From Acinetobacter sp. GSS19 (GTDB taxonomy: Bacteria > Pseudomonadota > Gammaproteobacteria > Pseudomonadales > Moraxellaceae), in assembly GCF_028621895.1 (NCBI RefSeq), contig NZ_CP117520.1, forward strand, positions 620,001-684,000: 64,000 bases of DNA. The letters run 5' to 3'. Both the position numbers and the translations under genes were made by a program. This document shows positions 27,224 through 36,727 of this stretch, one piece after another. The first letter of the stretch is position 1, and the number at the start of each line of letters is the position of its first letter. Below the pieces are notes generated by a model. That model saw only the letters and a program-made list of their open reading frames with translations. It was not told where the DNA came from and ran no database searches.

Positions 27224-30200
27224 CACGATGTTTGCTCCTGGTTATTTTTAGGTTTGTATTTAAAGATGCTGCGAATCCACACGTAGAATACCGGAATAAA
27301 GAAGATTCCAAGTAAAGTCGAGCTGATCACACCACCAAGCACGCCATAACCGACTGAATGCTGGCTACCGGCACCGGCACCCGAAGCCAAGGCAAGCGGC
27401 AACACACCAAAACCGAAGGCTAGGGTGGTCATGATGATCGGGCGTAAACGCATTTTCGCAGCATGCAGGGTGGCTTCAAGCAGTTCTTCGCCCTGTTCTT
27501 GTAGCTCTTTTGCAAATTCTACAATCAGGATGGCATTTTTCGCCGCCAGACCAATCACCGCAATAATCGCCACCTGGAAGTAAATGTTATTCGACAGGTT
27601 TGGATCCTTGGTCAGAATCATGCCCAGGAAAGTCAAACCGACCGCACCGATAATCCCGAGTGGAATCACCAGCATCACCGAGAACGGAATCGACCAGCTT
27701 TCATACAGTGCGGCCAGACACAGGAACACAATCAGCATCGATAGCGCATACAACGAAGCGGTTTGTGAACCCGCCTCACGTTCTTCTAGCGATAGACCGG
27801 TCCATTCATAGTCAAAGCCTTGCAGACCCATCGAAGGCAGTTTGGCGATGATTTCTTCCATAGCCAGCATGGCTTCACCTGAGCTGACACCCGGTGCTGG
27901 TGTACCTTGAATGTTAACGGCAGAGATACCGTTATAACGTTCCAGACGTGGTGAACCATAAGTCCATTCACCGGTGGCAATGGTCGAGAATGGCACCATT
28001 TCACCGCTGTTGTTACGTACATACCACTTGTTCAGATCTTCCGGCTGCATGCGTGAATCAGCCTGACCTTGTACGTAGACTTTCTTCACACGGCCACGGT
28101 CAATGAAGTCATTGACATAACGGCCACCCCAGGCAATGCCCATGGTGCTGTTAATTTCAGAAATACTGACACCCATTGAGCTGGCTTTTTCCGTATCTAC
28201 AAGGATGCGGTACTGTGGGGTATCTTCCTGACCATTTGGACGCACACCCATCAGGCGTTTATCCTGTCCGGCCATACCCAGAATCATGTTACGTGCTTCG
28301 AGCAGTTTGGCATGGCCCTGACCAGAAGCATCTTTTAACTGCAGGTTAAAGCCGGCGGTGACACCCAGTTCAGGCATTGCCGGTAACTGTAAAGGAATGA
28401 TGTAGGATGCATCTTTCACAATCGCATTCAGTGCCATCCCTCGTTGAATCAACGCGCCAATTTGCTGTTCCGGTGTGGTTCGCTCATCCCAGTCTTTCAG
28501 TTTAACGAAGGCCAAACCGGCATTTTGTCCAACCCCACTGAAGGAGAAACCGGCAACACTGAAAACTGATTCCACGGTTTCTTTATTGCCTTCTCTAAAG
28601 AAGCCCGTGAGCTGGTCAATGGCATTCCCGGTACGTTCCAGTGTTGCATTTGGAGGTAACTGGACTAAGGTCAGTACTACACCTTGGTCTTCATTCGGCA
28701 AGAACGAGCTTGGCAGTTTTTGGAACAGGAACACCAGACCCGCCAGAATCACCGCATAGAACACCCCTGAAGCCAGTTTATGGACCAGCATTTTCTTGGC
28801 AATGTTCTGATAGCCTTGTGACAGACGGTTGAAACTGTGGTTAAACCAGCGGAAGAAACGCGCAACCGGATGATTACTTTGAGCCTTGTTCGGATCATGC
28901 TGTTTTAAAATGGTCGCACACAGCGCTGGGGTAAAGGTCAGGGCAATGATTAATGAGAAAATCATCGCGGTGACCAGGGTAATCGAGAACTGGCGATAGA
29001 TCACCCCGGTGGTGCCGCTGAAGAATGCCATTGGAACGAATACTGCAGTCAAGACCGTGGTGATCCCGACCAGTGCACCAGAAATCTGCTGCATCGAGTG
29101 TTCGGTTGCCGTGACAGGATCGGTGTGTTCTTCGCTCATCACCCGTTCGACGTTTTCCACCACCACAATCGCATCATCCACCAGCAAGCCGATGGCCAGA
29201 ACCATGGCAAACATGGTGAGCGTGTTGATGCTGAAGCCAAACAGGTTGATAACCGCAAAGGTTCCCAGCACTACGACAGGAACGGCTAGCGTTGGAATAA
29301 TCGTGGCGCGCCAGTTCTGCAAGAACAGGAACATCACGATAAATACCAGGATCACCGCTTCGATCAGCGTATGCACCACACTTTCAATCGAAAGTTTGAT
29401 GAATGGGGTGGTATCAAAGGCCAGCGAGTCTTCTAGTCCGGCCGGGTAGTTTTTACGTAGCTGTTGCATACGTTGTTCTACAGCCTGTGCGGTATCCAGT
29501 GCATTGGCGCCGGTTGCGAGTTTGATCGCGACACCACCTGCCGGTTTGCCGTTGAATTTCGACACAAACTGATAGTTTTCCGGGCCCAGTTCCACAGTTG
29601 CCACATCACCCAAGGTCACTTTGGCACCTGAGCTGGTGTTTTTCAGGAATACCTGACGGAACTGTTGTGGATCTTTCAGCAAACTCTGCGCATTCACGGT
29701 GGCATTCAGCATTTGTCCCGGAACAGAAGGTGCTCCACCCAATTGACCCACCGCCACCTGCGCATTTTGTGTACGCAATGCAGTTAAAACGTCACTCGGG
29801 GTCAGCTGGTAGCTGCTCAGTTTGGCTGGATCAAGCCAGATACGCATCGCATATGAACTACCGAAAACCTGCACTTCACCAACACCTGCAACACGGCTGA
29901 GCGGTTCGGCGATATAGGAGTTGACGTAGTCTTTAATGTCGGCATCAGACAGAGAACCATCCGGTGAATGGAAAGCAACTACTTGCAGGAAGCTGGCGCC
30001 TGATTTGGTAACTTTCACGCCTTGGCGTTGCACATCTTCCGGCAGCAGGGCGGTTGCAGATTGCAGCTTGTTCTGAACCTGAACCTGAGCAATATTGGGA
30101 TCGATGCCCTGTTTGAAGTTGACCTGGATACTGGCCTGACCGTTACCCGAACTGTTGGAAGAGATATAACGCAAGCCATCCAGACCATTCATTTGCTGTT

Positions 30201-30396
30201 CAATGATTTGGGTTACGGTATTTTCCACGGTTTCCGCAGATGCACCTGGATAGGTGGCAGAAATGGTGACCGTAGGCGGCGCAATCGTTGGGTACTGGGC
30301 AATCGGCATCTTGGTCAGGGTGATAATCCCGGCCAGCATGATAACCAATGCCAACACCCAAGCAAAAATGGGGCGATGAATAAAAAACTTAGCCAT
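27223..30396 (-). CDS. adeJ: RND efflux transporter AdeJ
   Basis: Proton-driven inner-membrane drug exporter of the HAE1 RND family, core of AdeIJK, an intrinsic multidrug pump of Acinetobacter. The 1057-residue protein has 12 membrane helices and two large periplasmic loops; the N terminus FFIHRPIFAWVLALVIMLAG, the helix 4 region GLLVDDAIVVVENVERVM containing the proton-relay Asp-Asp pair, and GFSFSGVGQNAG in the porter domain are as in AcrB/AdeJ. Starts 12 bases after adeI. Confidence 0.97.
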   Translation of the reverse strand: MAKFFIHRPIFAWVLALVIMLAGIITLTKMPIAQYPTIAPPTVTISATYPGASAETVENTVTQIIEQQMNGLDGLRYISSNSSGNGQASIQVNFKQGIDPNIAQVQVQNKLQSATALLPEDVQRQGVKVTKSGASFLQVVAFHSPDGSLSDADIKDYVNSYIAEPLSRVAGVGEVQVFGSSYAMRIWLDPAKLSSYQLTPSDVLTALRTQNAQVAVGQLGGAPSVPGQMLNATVNAQSLLKDPQQFRQVFLKNTSSGAKVTLGDVATVELGPENYQFVSKFNGKPAGGVAIKLATGANALDTAQAVEQRMQQLRKNYPAGLEDSLAFDTTPFIKLSIESVVHTLIEAVILVFIVMFLFLQNWRATIIPTLAVPVVVLGTFAVINLFGFSINTLTMFAMVLAIGLLVDDAIVVVENVERVMSEEHTDPVTATEHSMQQISGALVGITTVLTAVFVPMAFFSGTTGVIYRQFSITLVTAMIFSLIIALTFTPALCATILKQHDPNKAQSNHPVARFFRWFNHSFNRLSQGYQNIAKKMLVHKLASGVFYAVILAGLVFLFQKLPSSFLPNEDQGVVLTLVQLPPNATLERTGNAIDQLTGFFREGNKETVESVFSVAGFSFSGVGQNAGLAFVKLKDWDERTTPEQQIGALIQRGMALNAIVKDASYIIPLQLPAMPELGVTAGFNLQLKDASGQGHAKLLEARNMILGMAGQDKRLMGVRPNGQEDTPQYRILVDTEKASSMGVSISEINSTMGIAWGGRYVNDFIDRGRVKKVYVQGQADSRMQPEDLNKWYVRNNSGEMVPFSTIATGEWTYGSPRLERYNGISAVNIQGTPAPGVSSGEAMLAMEEIIAKLPSMGLQGFDYEWTGLSLEEREAGSQTASLYALSMLIVFLCLAALYESWSIPFSVMLVIPLGIIGAVGLTFLGMILTKDPNLSNNIYFQVAIIAVIGLAAKNAILIVEFAKELQEQGEELLEATLHAAKMRLRPIIMTTLAFGFGVLPLALASGAGAGSQHSVGYGVLGGVISSTLLGIFFIPVFYVWIRSIFKYKPKNNQEQTS

Positions 30397-30408
30397 TTAT
30401 GCAAGTCC

Positions 30409-31641
30409 TCAAGTGGATGCTTTCGGAGCTACGGTAGCTTTTGAGCCTGATGGTTGCTGTTGTGGCTGCGCTGTCGGTGCTGTTTTTGGCGTATAAGGTT
30501 TAACCACGACCTGTGCATCCGGTTTCACTTTGGCGACGCCATCCACAATCACTTTATCGCCGTTTTGCAGACCTTTGGTGATGATCCAATTGGCTCCTTG
30601 CGTACCAGAAGTTTCAACCGGACGGCTTTCTACCTTGTTTTGTGCATTGGCAATCATCACTACGGCTTGACCTGTCGGTAAACGGGTCAGGGCAGGTTGT
30701 GGAATCAGATAGGCATTGGGAATCACGCCTTGCACGATTTGTGCCGTGGCATACATGCCCGGCAATAACAGACTACTTGGGTTGCTGAAAACGGCGCGCA
30801 AAGTGACAGAACCGGTTTGCGGATCAACACTGGCATCCGAGAAAGCCAATTTACCTTCAACTGGATAGGTGCTGCCATCCTCAAGCTTTAACTTGACCGT
30901 GGTGTTGTTGCTGTTATTGAGATTACCTTGGCTCAATTGCTGACGCAATCGGATCAGTTCAGCACTCGACTGGTTAATGTCGACGTAAATCGGATCCAGC
31001 TGTTGAATGGTCAGCAACGGATCAGCTTGATTCGCAGTTACCAAGGCACCCGCTGTGACGGTTGAACGTCCGGTTTGACCTGAAATTGGCGCACGAATCA
31101 CTGAATAGCCCAGATTGATCTCGGCATTTTTCAGTTGTGCGCGTGCTGAGTTCAGGTCGGCTTCTGCCAGACGCACTTGCGCCACGATGTCATCATATTC
31201 CTGTTTGGAAATGGCATTGGAGTTGACCAGCTGACTGTAACGGCCTTCTTTGGTCCGCAACATGTTGAGGTTGGCTTGGGCGCGTTGTACCGCAGCACGG
31301 GCGTTATCGGCATCCGCACGGTAAGTTCGTGAGTCCACTTCATACAGCGCTTGCCCCTGACGGACGTAGCTGCCTTCGGCAAACAGACGTTTTAAGACAA
31401 TGCCGCTCACTTGTGGGCGAACTTCAGAAATTTGATACGCTGAGGTGCGGCCAGACAGTTCTACAGTCTGTTCGACGGCCTGAGCTTGAGCCACTAGAAC
31501 ACCAACCTCAGTAGGTGGCATTTTTTGTGCAGCAGCAGCTTGCTGTGCTTCTTTCGGGTCTTTGCTACAACCCACAAGTGCCAGACTTGTGGCTAATGCG
31601 CAAGCAGTAAGGGCAGGCGCCCAAAGCTTAGCCGACATCAT
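30409..31641 (-). CDS. adeI: Periplasmic adaptor AdeI (membrane fusion protein)
   Basis: Links AdeJ to AdeK. Lipoprotein signal with lipobox ALVGC (Cys 25), then barrel-sandwich/lipoyl halves (RPQVSGIVLKRLFAEGSYV and IRAPISGQTG), an alpha hairpin between them (about 105-175), a beta-barrel and a membrane-proximal domain. The 410-residue length fits. The extreme C terminus is a low-complexity Gln/Pro/Ala/Lys tail. It begins three bases after the PAP2 gene, implying cotranscription. Confidence 0.96.
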   Translation of the reverse strand: MMSAKLWAPALTACALATSLALVGCSKDPKEAQQAAAAQKMPPTEVGVLVAQAQAVEQTVELSGRTSAYQISEVRPQVSGIVLKRLFAEGSYVRQGQALYEVDSRTYRADADNARAAVQRAQANLNMLRTKEGRYSQLVNSNAISKQEYDDIVAQVRLAEADLNSARAQLKNAEINLGYSVIRAPISGQTGRSTVTAGALVTANQADPLLTIQQLDPIYVDINQSSAELIRLRQQLSQGNLNNSNNTTVKLKLEDGSTYPVEGKLAFSDASVDPQTGSVTLRAVFSNPSSLLLPGMYATAQIVQGVIPNAYLIPQPALTRLPTGQAVVMIANAQNKVESRPVETSGTQGANWIITKGLQNGDKVIVDGVAKVKPDAQVVVKPYTPKTAPTAQPQQQPSGSKATVAPKAST

Positions 31642-31644
31642 TCT

Positions 31645-32277
31645 TCACCTCTTTAGATTCTTATCTAAAATTAATTCGTTTTTGCTTAAGCTGCCGGGGC
31701 TGAGCCACAACCAAAGCAGAGAAATCCAAATAAAACCGATACTCCAACCCGCCAATACATCAGTCGGATAATGTACACCTGCGTAGATCCGAGAGATTCC
31801 CATCAACACCAGCCAGATCATGGCGAGCAGCATGATGTAGCGACGATAACGATGCCGATGAAAAATGAGCACGGCACAGGTCGCTAGCGTTGCGGCATAA
31901 ACACTATGCACACTGGGAAACGAATCACCATAATTATTGACCAAATGATACATTTCTGGCGGACGAGGACGAGCAATCCACCATTTGAGCAGCCAGCCAA
32001 TCACGCTACTGCTGAGAATCGCCAAACCAAGAAATAGTGCGGTGCTGTACTTTTTATCACACGCCAGTTGTATGGCCCAAAACAGGCTAAACAGCAATAC
32101 AAAAGGCATGCCGCCCAGGTAAGAAAGCCAGGTTGCCAAGGTATCCAGTAGCGGCATTCGATAGGTGTGCATCCAGTCGAGCAGGATCATATCCCAGCCT
32201 GAAAATGCAGGCAGATGCCGGATCAGTTCACTGAGTCCAAGTAAGCAGCAGCCCACGAAAATCAAGCGGTATGGCAT
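31645..32277 (-). CDS. PAP2-family membrane phosphatase, first gene of the adeIJK operon
   Basis: A 210-residue membrane protein with about six helices and complete PAP2 motifs: K98-x6-RP (105-106), PSVHS (121-125) and SRIYAGVHYPTD (162-173). The family dephosphorylates lipid phosphates such as undecaprenyl diphosphate and phosphatidylglycerol phosphate (PgpB, BacA-independent UppP). Only three bases separate it from adeI, so it is the leading gene of an operon with the efflux pump. Whether its activity aids efflux or simply shares a promoter is unknown. Confidence 0.87.
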   Translation of the reverse strand: MPYRLIFVGCCLLGLSELIRHLPAFSGWDMILLDWMHTYRMPLLDTLATWLSYLGGMPFVLLFSLFWAIQLACDKKYSTALFLGLAILSSSVIGWLLKWWIARPRPPEMYHLVNNYGDSFPSVHSVYAATLATCAVLIFHRHRYRRYIMLLAMIWLVLMGISRIYAGVHYPTDVLAGWSIGFIWISLLWLWLSPGSLSKNELILDKNLKR

Positions 32278-32323
32278 GTGAAAACCTTGTTATTCTAGCT
32301 GAAATCAACTAGACGAATAATTG

Positions 32324-32356
32324 ATAAAGTGTACTCGTGAGTACACTTTATTTCAA
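32324..32356 (-). promoter_or_regulatory. Promoter and operator-like palindrome of PAP2-adeIJK
   Basis: On the minus strand a -35 TTGAAA (32356-32351) and a -10 TACACT (32333-32328) stand exactly 17 bases apart. An inverted repeat with 13-base arms (32324-32336 and 32339-32351, centre GT) fills the spacer and covers the -10. This is the layout of a repressor site. adeIJK is known in A. baumannii to be repressed by the TetR-type AdeN, encoded elsewhere; this is a candidate AdeN operator, by inference. Confidence 0.65.
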
Positions 32357-32429
32357 GTCTATAAAAATCGTCGGTATTTAATTTTGATTGTTTTTTAACA
32401 CGATTTTATCTATGACGGCTATCGGAAAA

Positions 32430-34481
32430 TTAACTGTTTTTTGAGGGAGGAGGTGCGTTTTCAGCTTTTTCAGTCGGTTGTTTCGGGGGCCAGAAGAACT
32501 CACTTGGACGGGTCAGAAAATGCGTCAGTACCAGTTTGGCCAGTGGCTTCCACTGTTCAAAATGGACTTGCCGTGCGCGTAAGGCCACAATAATGGTGAG
32601 GGTGAAGCTGACAAATAGGTTGGTGAGACCGATCAGTAATACGCCTAAAAAAGACACGATGATCAGGCCAAGATCTGGCGTACCATTGATATTGATCAGG
32701 CCTTGGATGAAATTGGCCGAGGCAAAGGCAATATGGCGGATATCGAGCGGCAACCCTAGAATAAATCCCAGCGTGCCCATACTGCCCAGCATAATGCCAA
32801 ACAGAAAATTACCTGCCAGTGCCCCTAGATTACGTTCAATATAATCTGCCAGTTTGTCCAGTCGTTCTTGACCAAGCAGTAAACGCAGGGACATGTGCAT
32901 TTTCAGGCGTGGTCCGACCTTGCGATAGACTGCCATGTTGTCAAAATAACCCGCAATCAGACCAGACAGGAACAGACAGACGCCAGCAATCGCGGCATGT
33001 GGAATGGCGAGTGAGGTAAAGGGATCTAAGTCATGCAACATCTGCGTGGCTTTGGTATGTGTCATGAGCGGTTCATGCAGGCTGCCCTGCCAAAGCAGGG
33101 CAATCAGTGCCGCCGTGGGAATGGCAATCGAAATATTGCCCAGAATCGCAATAAACTGCGTACGGATAATATTCACGATCAGAGCTGCTAGCTCTATAAG
33201 CTGGGCACTTTTAGAACCTTTACGCTGTTGCACCGTGGCTGCCAGTGCGGCTGCAGTCATCGCAGGCTGTTTGGTTGCAACCGTAAAATGCAGCACATGG
33301 ATCAGCATAAAACCCAGTGAATAATTCATGCTATAGACAAAGGCCTGCATCAAGGGTGCCATGCTCATTCGCGCAGCCAAGGTTTTCAGGCTGGCCATGC
33401 TGGCAATAATCACGCCGGCACCCGCTGCCGCTTTAAACATCGAGAAAAAACCGGCCTTGTCGCTACTGACATAGTGCTCGCCCGTTCTGCTGGCATTTTC
33501 GGTGACCTGTAGAGCGATCAATTGACTGTTGGTCGACAGTAAATCCCGCACACTTTGTTCACTGTAGTGGGCAGCAGCAACCGCTTTGAGCAAGTTCGCC
33601 ATCGCCTGATAACGATCCCGAGGGGCATCGACCAGCAGATGCAGCAATAGTTCAATGCGATCCAGACATTGTTCCAGCAACGACAGCAAGTAAGTCAGGC
33701 TTAGACTGACCCCGATCCGTTTGGTGGCACGACGAATCTTCAGTACCACATCGCGGCATTGTTCAAACATCACAAAAGCCTGTGAGGCATCTGGCATGAA
33801 GAGCGCACAGCTCTGGGGATGTTGCAGGCAACTCTGTTTAAAGTTGCTGATAAATTCGTTAATTTCCCGATTCTGTACCAGGAACGGGGATTCATATTCT
33901 GTCAGATCGGGCTGTGCATTAATGAATTCAGGGTACAGGGCTATCCCGCTGATACGATAGGACAGCACCGTGATCGCTTTCAGGATTTCCTGCTGAATGC
34001 TCTGGCACTCAGTTTGTATACTGTTGTCATCACTGAGCAGTTCAAACAGCTGAGTCCAGCAGGACAAATCGATCTGTGCCAGCCATTCAGGATCACTCGG
34101 TTGATAAAAAATCTCGCCAATCAGGTAGCGAAGCTGCTGTTGATCCTGAATGACGGGGAGCAGATAGGCTCCCATTCGCTGCATTAACTGGTTCCAGAAG
34201 CCATCAAGTGGCAAGATGCCGCTTTCGGCATACAAGCTGGTCTGTTTGTATTGATTGATCAGTCTAACGAGGAAATGTTGTAAGGTCGCTGCTGCCGTTG
34301 GAATCCGCAGTAATGCCTGAATCAGGGCATTAAACTTGAGCTGGATTTCTTCTGGATTTTGGCTGTCTGCAGGACGGATGCGATTGATCAGTTCAATGAT
34401 CAGTTGTTTATTGACAACAGCCTGTTTCTGCTCAAGCTGTTGCTGCATTTTTTCAAATAGATCGTAGAGGGTAATCTGCAT
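32430..34481 (-). CDS. SpecificRecomb-family large membrane protein
   Basis: A 683-residue protein of the family annotated as site-specific recombinase after gonococcal Gcr. The N-terminal half (to about residue 340) is helical and soluble; the second half has several strong hydrophobic segments (for example ISIAIPTAALIALLWQ and FLGVLLIGLTNLFVSF), so it is an integral membrane protein. No tyrosine- or serine-recombinase motif is visible, and the family name is doubtful. The C terminus is proline-rich. It lies six bases after ispB in the same direction. Confidence 0.75.
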   Translation of the reverse strand: MQITLYDLFEKMQQQLEQKQAVVNKQLIIELINRIRPADSQNPEEIQLKFNALIQALLRIPTAAATLQHFLVRLINQYKQTSLYAESGILPLDGFWNQLMQRMGAYLLPVIQDQQQLRYLIGEIFYQPSDPEWLAQIDLSCWTQLFELLSDDNSIQTECQSIQQEILKAITVLSYRISGIALYPEFINAQPDLTEYESPFLVQNREINEFISNFKQSCLQHPQSCALFMPDASQAFVMFEQCRDVVLKIRRATKRIGVSLSLTYLLSLLEQCLDRIELLLHLLVDAPRDRYQAMANLLKAVAAAHYSEQSVRDLLSTNSQLIALQVTENASRTGEHYVSSDKAGFFSMFKAAAGAGVIIASMASLKTLAARMSMAPLMQAFVYSMNYSLGFMLIHVLHFTVATKQPAMTAAALAATVQQRKGSKSAQLIELAALIVNIIRTQFIAILGNISIAIPTAALIALLWQGSLHEPLMTHTKATQMLHDLDPFTSLAIPHAAIAGVCLFLSGLIAGYFDNMAVYRKVGPRLKMHMSLRLLLGQERLDKLADYIERNLGALAGNFLFGIMLGSMGTLGFILGLPLDIRHIAFASANFIQGLININGTPDLGLIIVSFLGVLLIGLTNLFVSFTLTIIVALRARQVHFEQWKPLAKLVLTHFLTRPSEFFWPPKQPTEKAENAPPPSKNS

Positions 34482-34487
34482 CAGGAT

Positions 34488-35465
34488 TTATTGGATACGG
34501 TGCAAGGCCATCTGCGCCAAATTGTGCAGGGCCTGGCGGTATTCGCTGTCTGGCAGAATGGTAAGTGCAGCACAGGCACGTTCGGTTTCTTCTGTCGCAC
34601 GTTGACGGCAGTAATCCAGAGCACCTGAATGTTTGACAATGGCAATGACCTGCTCGAGCTGTTCAACGCCACCGGTGGCAATACTGCGACGAATAATCTG
34701 GTGGTCGTCACCTGTCGTATTTTTTAATGCAGCGATTAGGGGCAGGGTGGGTTTACCTTCCATCAAGTCATCGCCGATATTTTTACCGAGGGTTTCAGCA
34801 TCTGAAGTGTAATCCAGAATATCGTCAATAATCTGGAAGGCATTACCGAAGTGGCCAGCGAAACAGCGTAGGGCTTCACGATATTCAGGTTTGCCGCACA
34901 AGATGGCAGCCCCTTCCGTTGCCAGTTCAAATAAACGCGAAGTTTTGCCATGAATAATTTTCAGATAGGTTTCTTCTGTGGTGTCCGGTTGATGCTGGGA
35001 CTGTAACTGCAGCACTTCACCTTCTGCAATTTCACAGGTACCGGTGGAGAAATCTTTGAGTAAGTCAAAGTTATTAAAATTCACCAGCAGATCAAAAGAA
35101 CGTGCAATCAGAAAATCACCGACCAATACCGCGGTCTGGTTGTTCCAGGTGGCATTCGCCGTTGGACGGCCACGACGCAGAGAGGACTCATCGACGACAT
35201 CATCATGTACCAAGGTGGCAGTATGTAACATTTCAATAATGGCCGCCAGTTTACGTGCATCGGCCAAATCGGTTTCACCACAGGCACGCGAGGCCAGCAA
35301 GCACATAATCGGTCGCATGCGCTTGCCGCCCGCTTCGACCACATGTTTGCTCACCGACATGACCAGTGCCACTTTTGAACTAATGCCTTCATTAATGAAT
35401 TGATCCATCGCAGCAAAGTCGTTAGCAACAGGAGCGAGAATATCTTGCTTAAAGTCGATGGCCAT
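34488..35465 (-). CDS. ispB: Polyprenyl diphosphate synthase for quinone side chain
   Basis: Long-chain trans-prenyltransferase making the octa- or nonaprenyl tail of ubiquinone. The 325-residue protein has GGKRMRP, the first aspartate motif DDVVDESSLRRGRPT and the second DDILDYTSD. The small residues upstream of the first DDxxD agree with a long-chain product; chain length cannot be read by eye. Cotranscribed with the SpecificRecomb gene and divergent from rplU-rpmA, a common proteobacterial arrangement. Confidence 0.94.
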   Translation of the reverse strand: MAIDFKQDILAPVANDFAAMDQFINEGISSKVALVMSVSKHVVEAGGKRMRPIMCLLASRACGETDLADARKLAAIIEMLHTATLVHDDVVDESSLRRGRPTANATWNNQTAVLVGDFLIARSFDLLVNFNNFDLLKDFSTGTCEIAEGEVLQLQSQHQPDTTEETYLKIIHGKTSRLFELATEGAAILCGKPEYREALRCFAGHFGNAFQIIDDILDYTSDAETLGKNIGDDLMEGKPTLPLIAALKNTTGDDHQIIRRSIATGGVEQLEQVIAIVKHSGALDYCRQRATEETERACAALTILPDSEYRQALHNLAQMALHRIQ

Positions 35466-35921
35466 GTGAAGAAAAACCTCTAGTTCGTCGATGAGTCGCG
35501 TGAGTGTAACAATAACAATACGATAAAGTGCTTTAGCATACCATTATGTCATTGCCTATAGCCATGTTGTCCAGTTTTGATGCAAAAACAGCAGTAGGCG
35601 GGTTGTTGAACCAGATCAGCAGAATATCGGTTCAAGCATGAAACAGCCTATATACTAGCGAATAGTTTTTAAAAATCTATTTGCAATTGGGTGAAAGATG
35701 CAATTTAAGCAAGAAAAATACAGCTATTCAGCGAGTTTGCCGTGAAACAGAAATCGGCTAAAGTCTGTGCAATCGCTGCTATAATATTTCCTGTAAATGA
35801 CTTGTTGTTTGGCCGATTATCACTTAAAATCTGTGCCCTTGTATAACACCCAGTGGCGTTCGTTTTAAGATCGATATCTTCCTTTATCGGCACGACGACA
35901 CGGGCATGATTGGAGTACATT
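35466..35921. other. Divergent promoter region of ispB and rplU
   Basis: 456 bases without a supported gene. A perfect TATAAT at 35780-35785 on the plus strand is the best -10 candidate for rplU-rpmA; no good -35 precedes it. That would leave a leader of about 130 bases, which could carry regulation by the ribosomal proteins, but I see no strong hairpin. Confidence 0.45.
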
Positions 35922-36233
35922 ATGTACGCAGTAATCCAAAGCGGTGGTAAACAGCACCGTGTAGTTGAGGGTGAAACCCTTAAAGTTGAATTATTGAAAG
36001 CTGAAACTGGTTCAACGATTACGTTTGATGACGTATTGATGGTTGTAAATGGTGACAGCATTCAAATCGGTGCTCCAGTTGTTGCTGGCGCTAAAGTAAC
36101 TGCAGAAGTAGTTGGCCATGGTCGTCACGACAAAATCCGCATCGTAAAAATGCGCCGTCGTAAACATTACCGTAAACAACAAGGTCACCGTCAATGGTTT
36201 ACCGAGTTGAAAATTACTGGTATTTCAGGCTAA
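35922..36233 (+). CDS. rplU: 50S ribosomal protein L21
   Basis: Large-subunit protein L21, 103 residues, binding 23S rRNA. The start is the ATG at 35922 ([14 protein letters not shown]), 11 bases after GGAG; an earlier in-frame TTG-type start adds a spurious tail. The basic C-terminal half with [16 protein letters not shown] is the conserved L21 signature. Forms an operon with rpmA. Confidence 0.98.
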   Translation: MYAVIQSGGKQHRVVEGETLKVELLKAETGSTITFDDVLMVVNGDSIQIGAPVVAGAKVTAEVVGHGRHDKIRIVKMRRRKHYRKQQGHRQWFTELKITGISG

Positions 36234-36252
36234 TTACGAGGAGTAAAGAGAC

Positions 36253-36510
36253 ATGGCATCTAAAAAAGCCGGTGGTTCGACACGTAACGGTCGTGATTCA
36301 AACCCTAAAATGCTTGGTGTTAAAGTTTACGGCGGTCAAGCTGTAACTGCTGGTAACATCATCGTTCGTCAACGTGGTACAGAATTCCATGCTGGTGCAA
36401 ACGTAGGTATGGGCCGTGACCATACTTTATTTGCTACTGCTGACGGCGTAGTAAAATTCGAAGTGAAAGGTCAGTTTGGCCGTCGCTACGTAACTGTTGA
36501 AACTGTATAA
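36253..36510 (+). CDS. rpmA: 50S ribosomal protein L27
   Basis: Large-subunit protein L27, 85 residues, whose N-terminal tail reaches the peptidyl transferase centre. The start [16 protein letters not shown] is the unprocessed form found in proteobacteria, without the cleavable Firmicutes leader. Good GAGGAG ribosome site. Nineteen bases after rplU, then a strong terminator. Confidence 0.98.
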   Translation: MASKKAGGSTRNGRDSNPKMLGVKVYGGQAVTAGNIIVRQRGTEFHAGANVGMGRDHTLFATADGVVKFEVKGQFGRRYVTVETV

Positions 36511-36523
36511 GTTTTGATGGTCG

Positions 36524-36551
36524 AAAAAACCCACATGATTGTGGGTTTTTT
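36524..36551 (+). terminator. rplU-rpmA terminator
   Basis: Twelve-base-pair stem AAAAAACCCACA / TGTGGGTTTTTT with loop TGAT, 14 bases after rpmA. Confidence 0.95.
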
Positions 36552-36727
36552 TATGCCCGTCATTTGGTGAAAAGTGACTCAGTACCTTCATCATGATGGA
36601 TGAATTTCTACATTGTGCATTAATAAGCATACAAAACTTCTTATTTTCTCAATTATTAGCACTAAAAACTGGTTTAAGATGGGACATCTAACCCATTGTG
36701 GTAATGCAAAAAGAAAAAGGTGATGAC

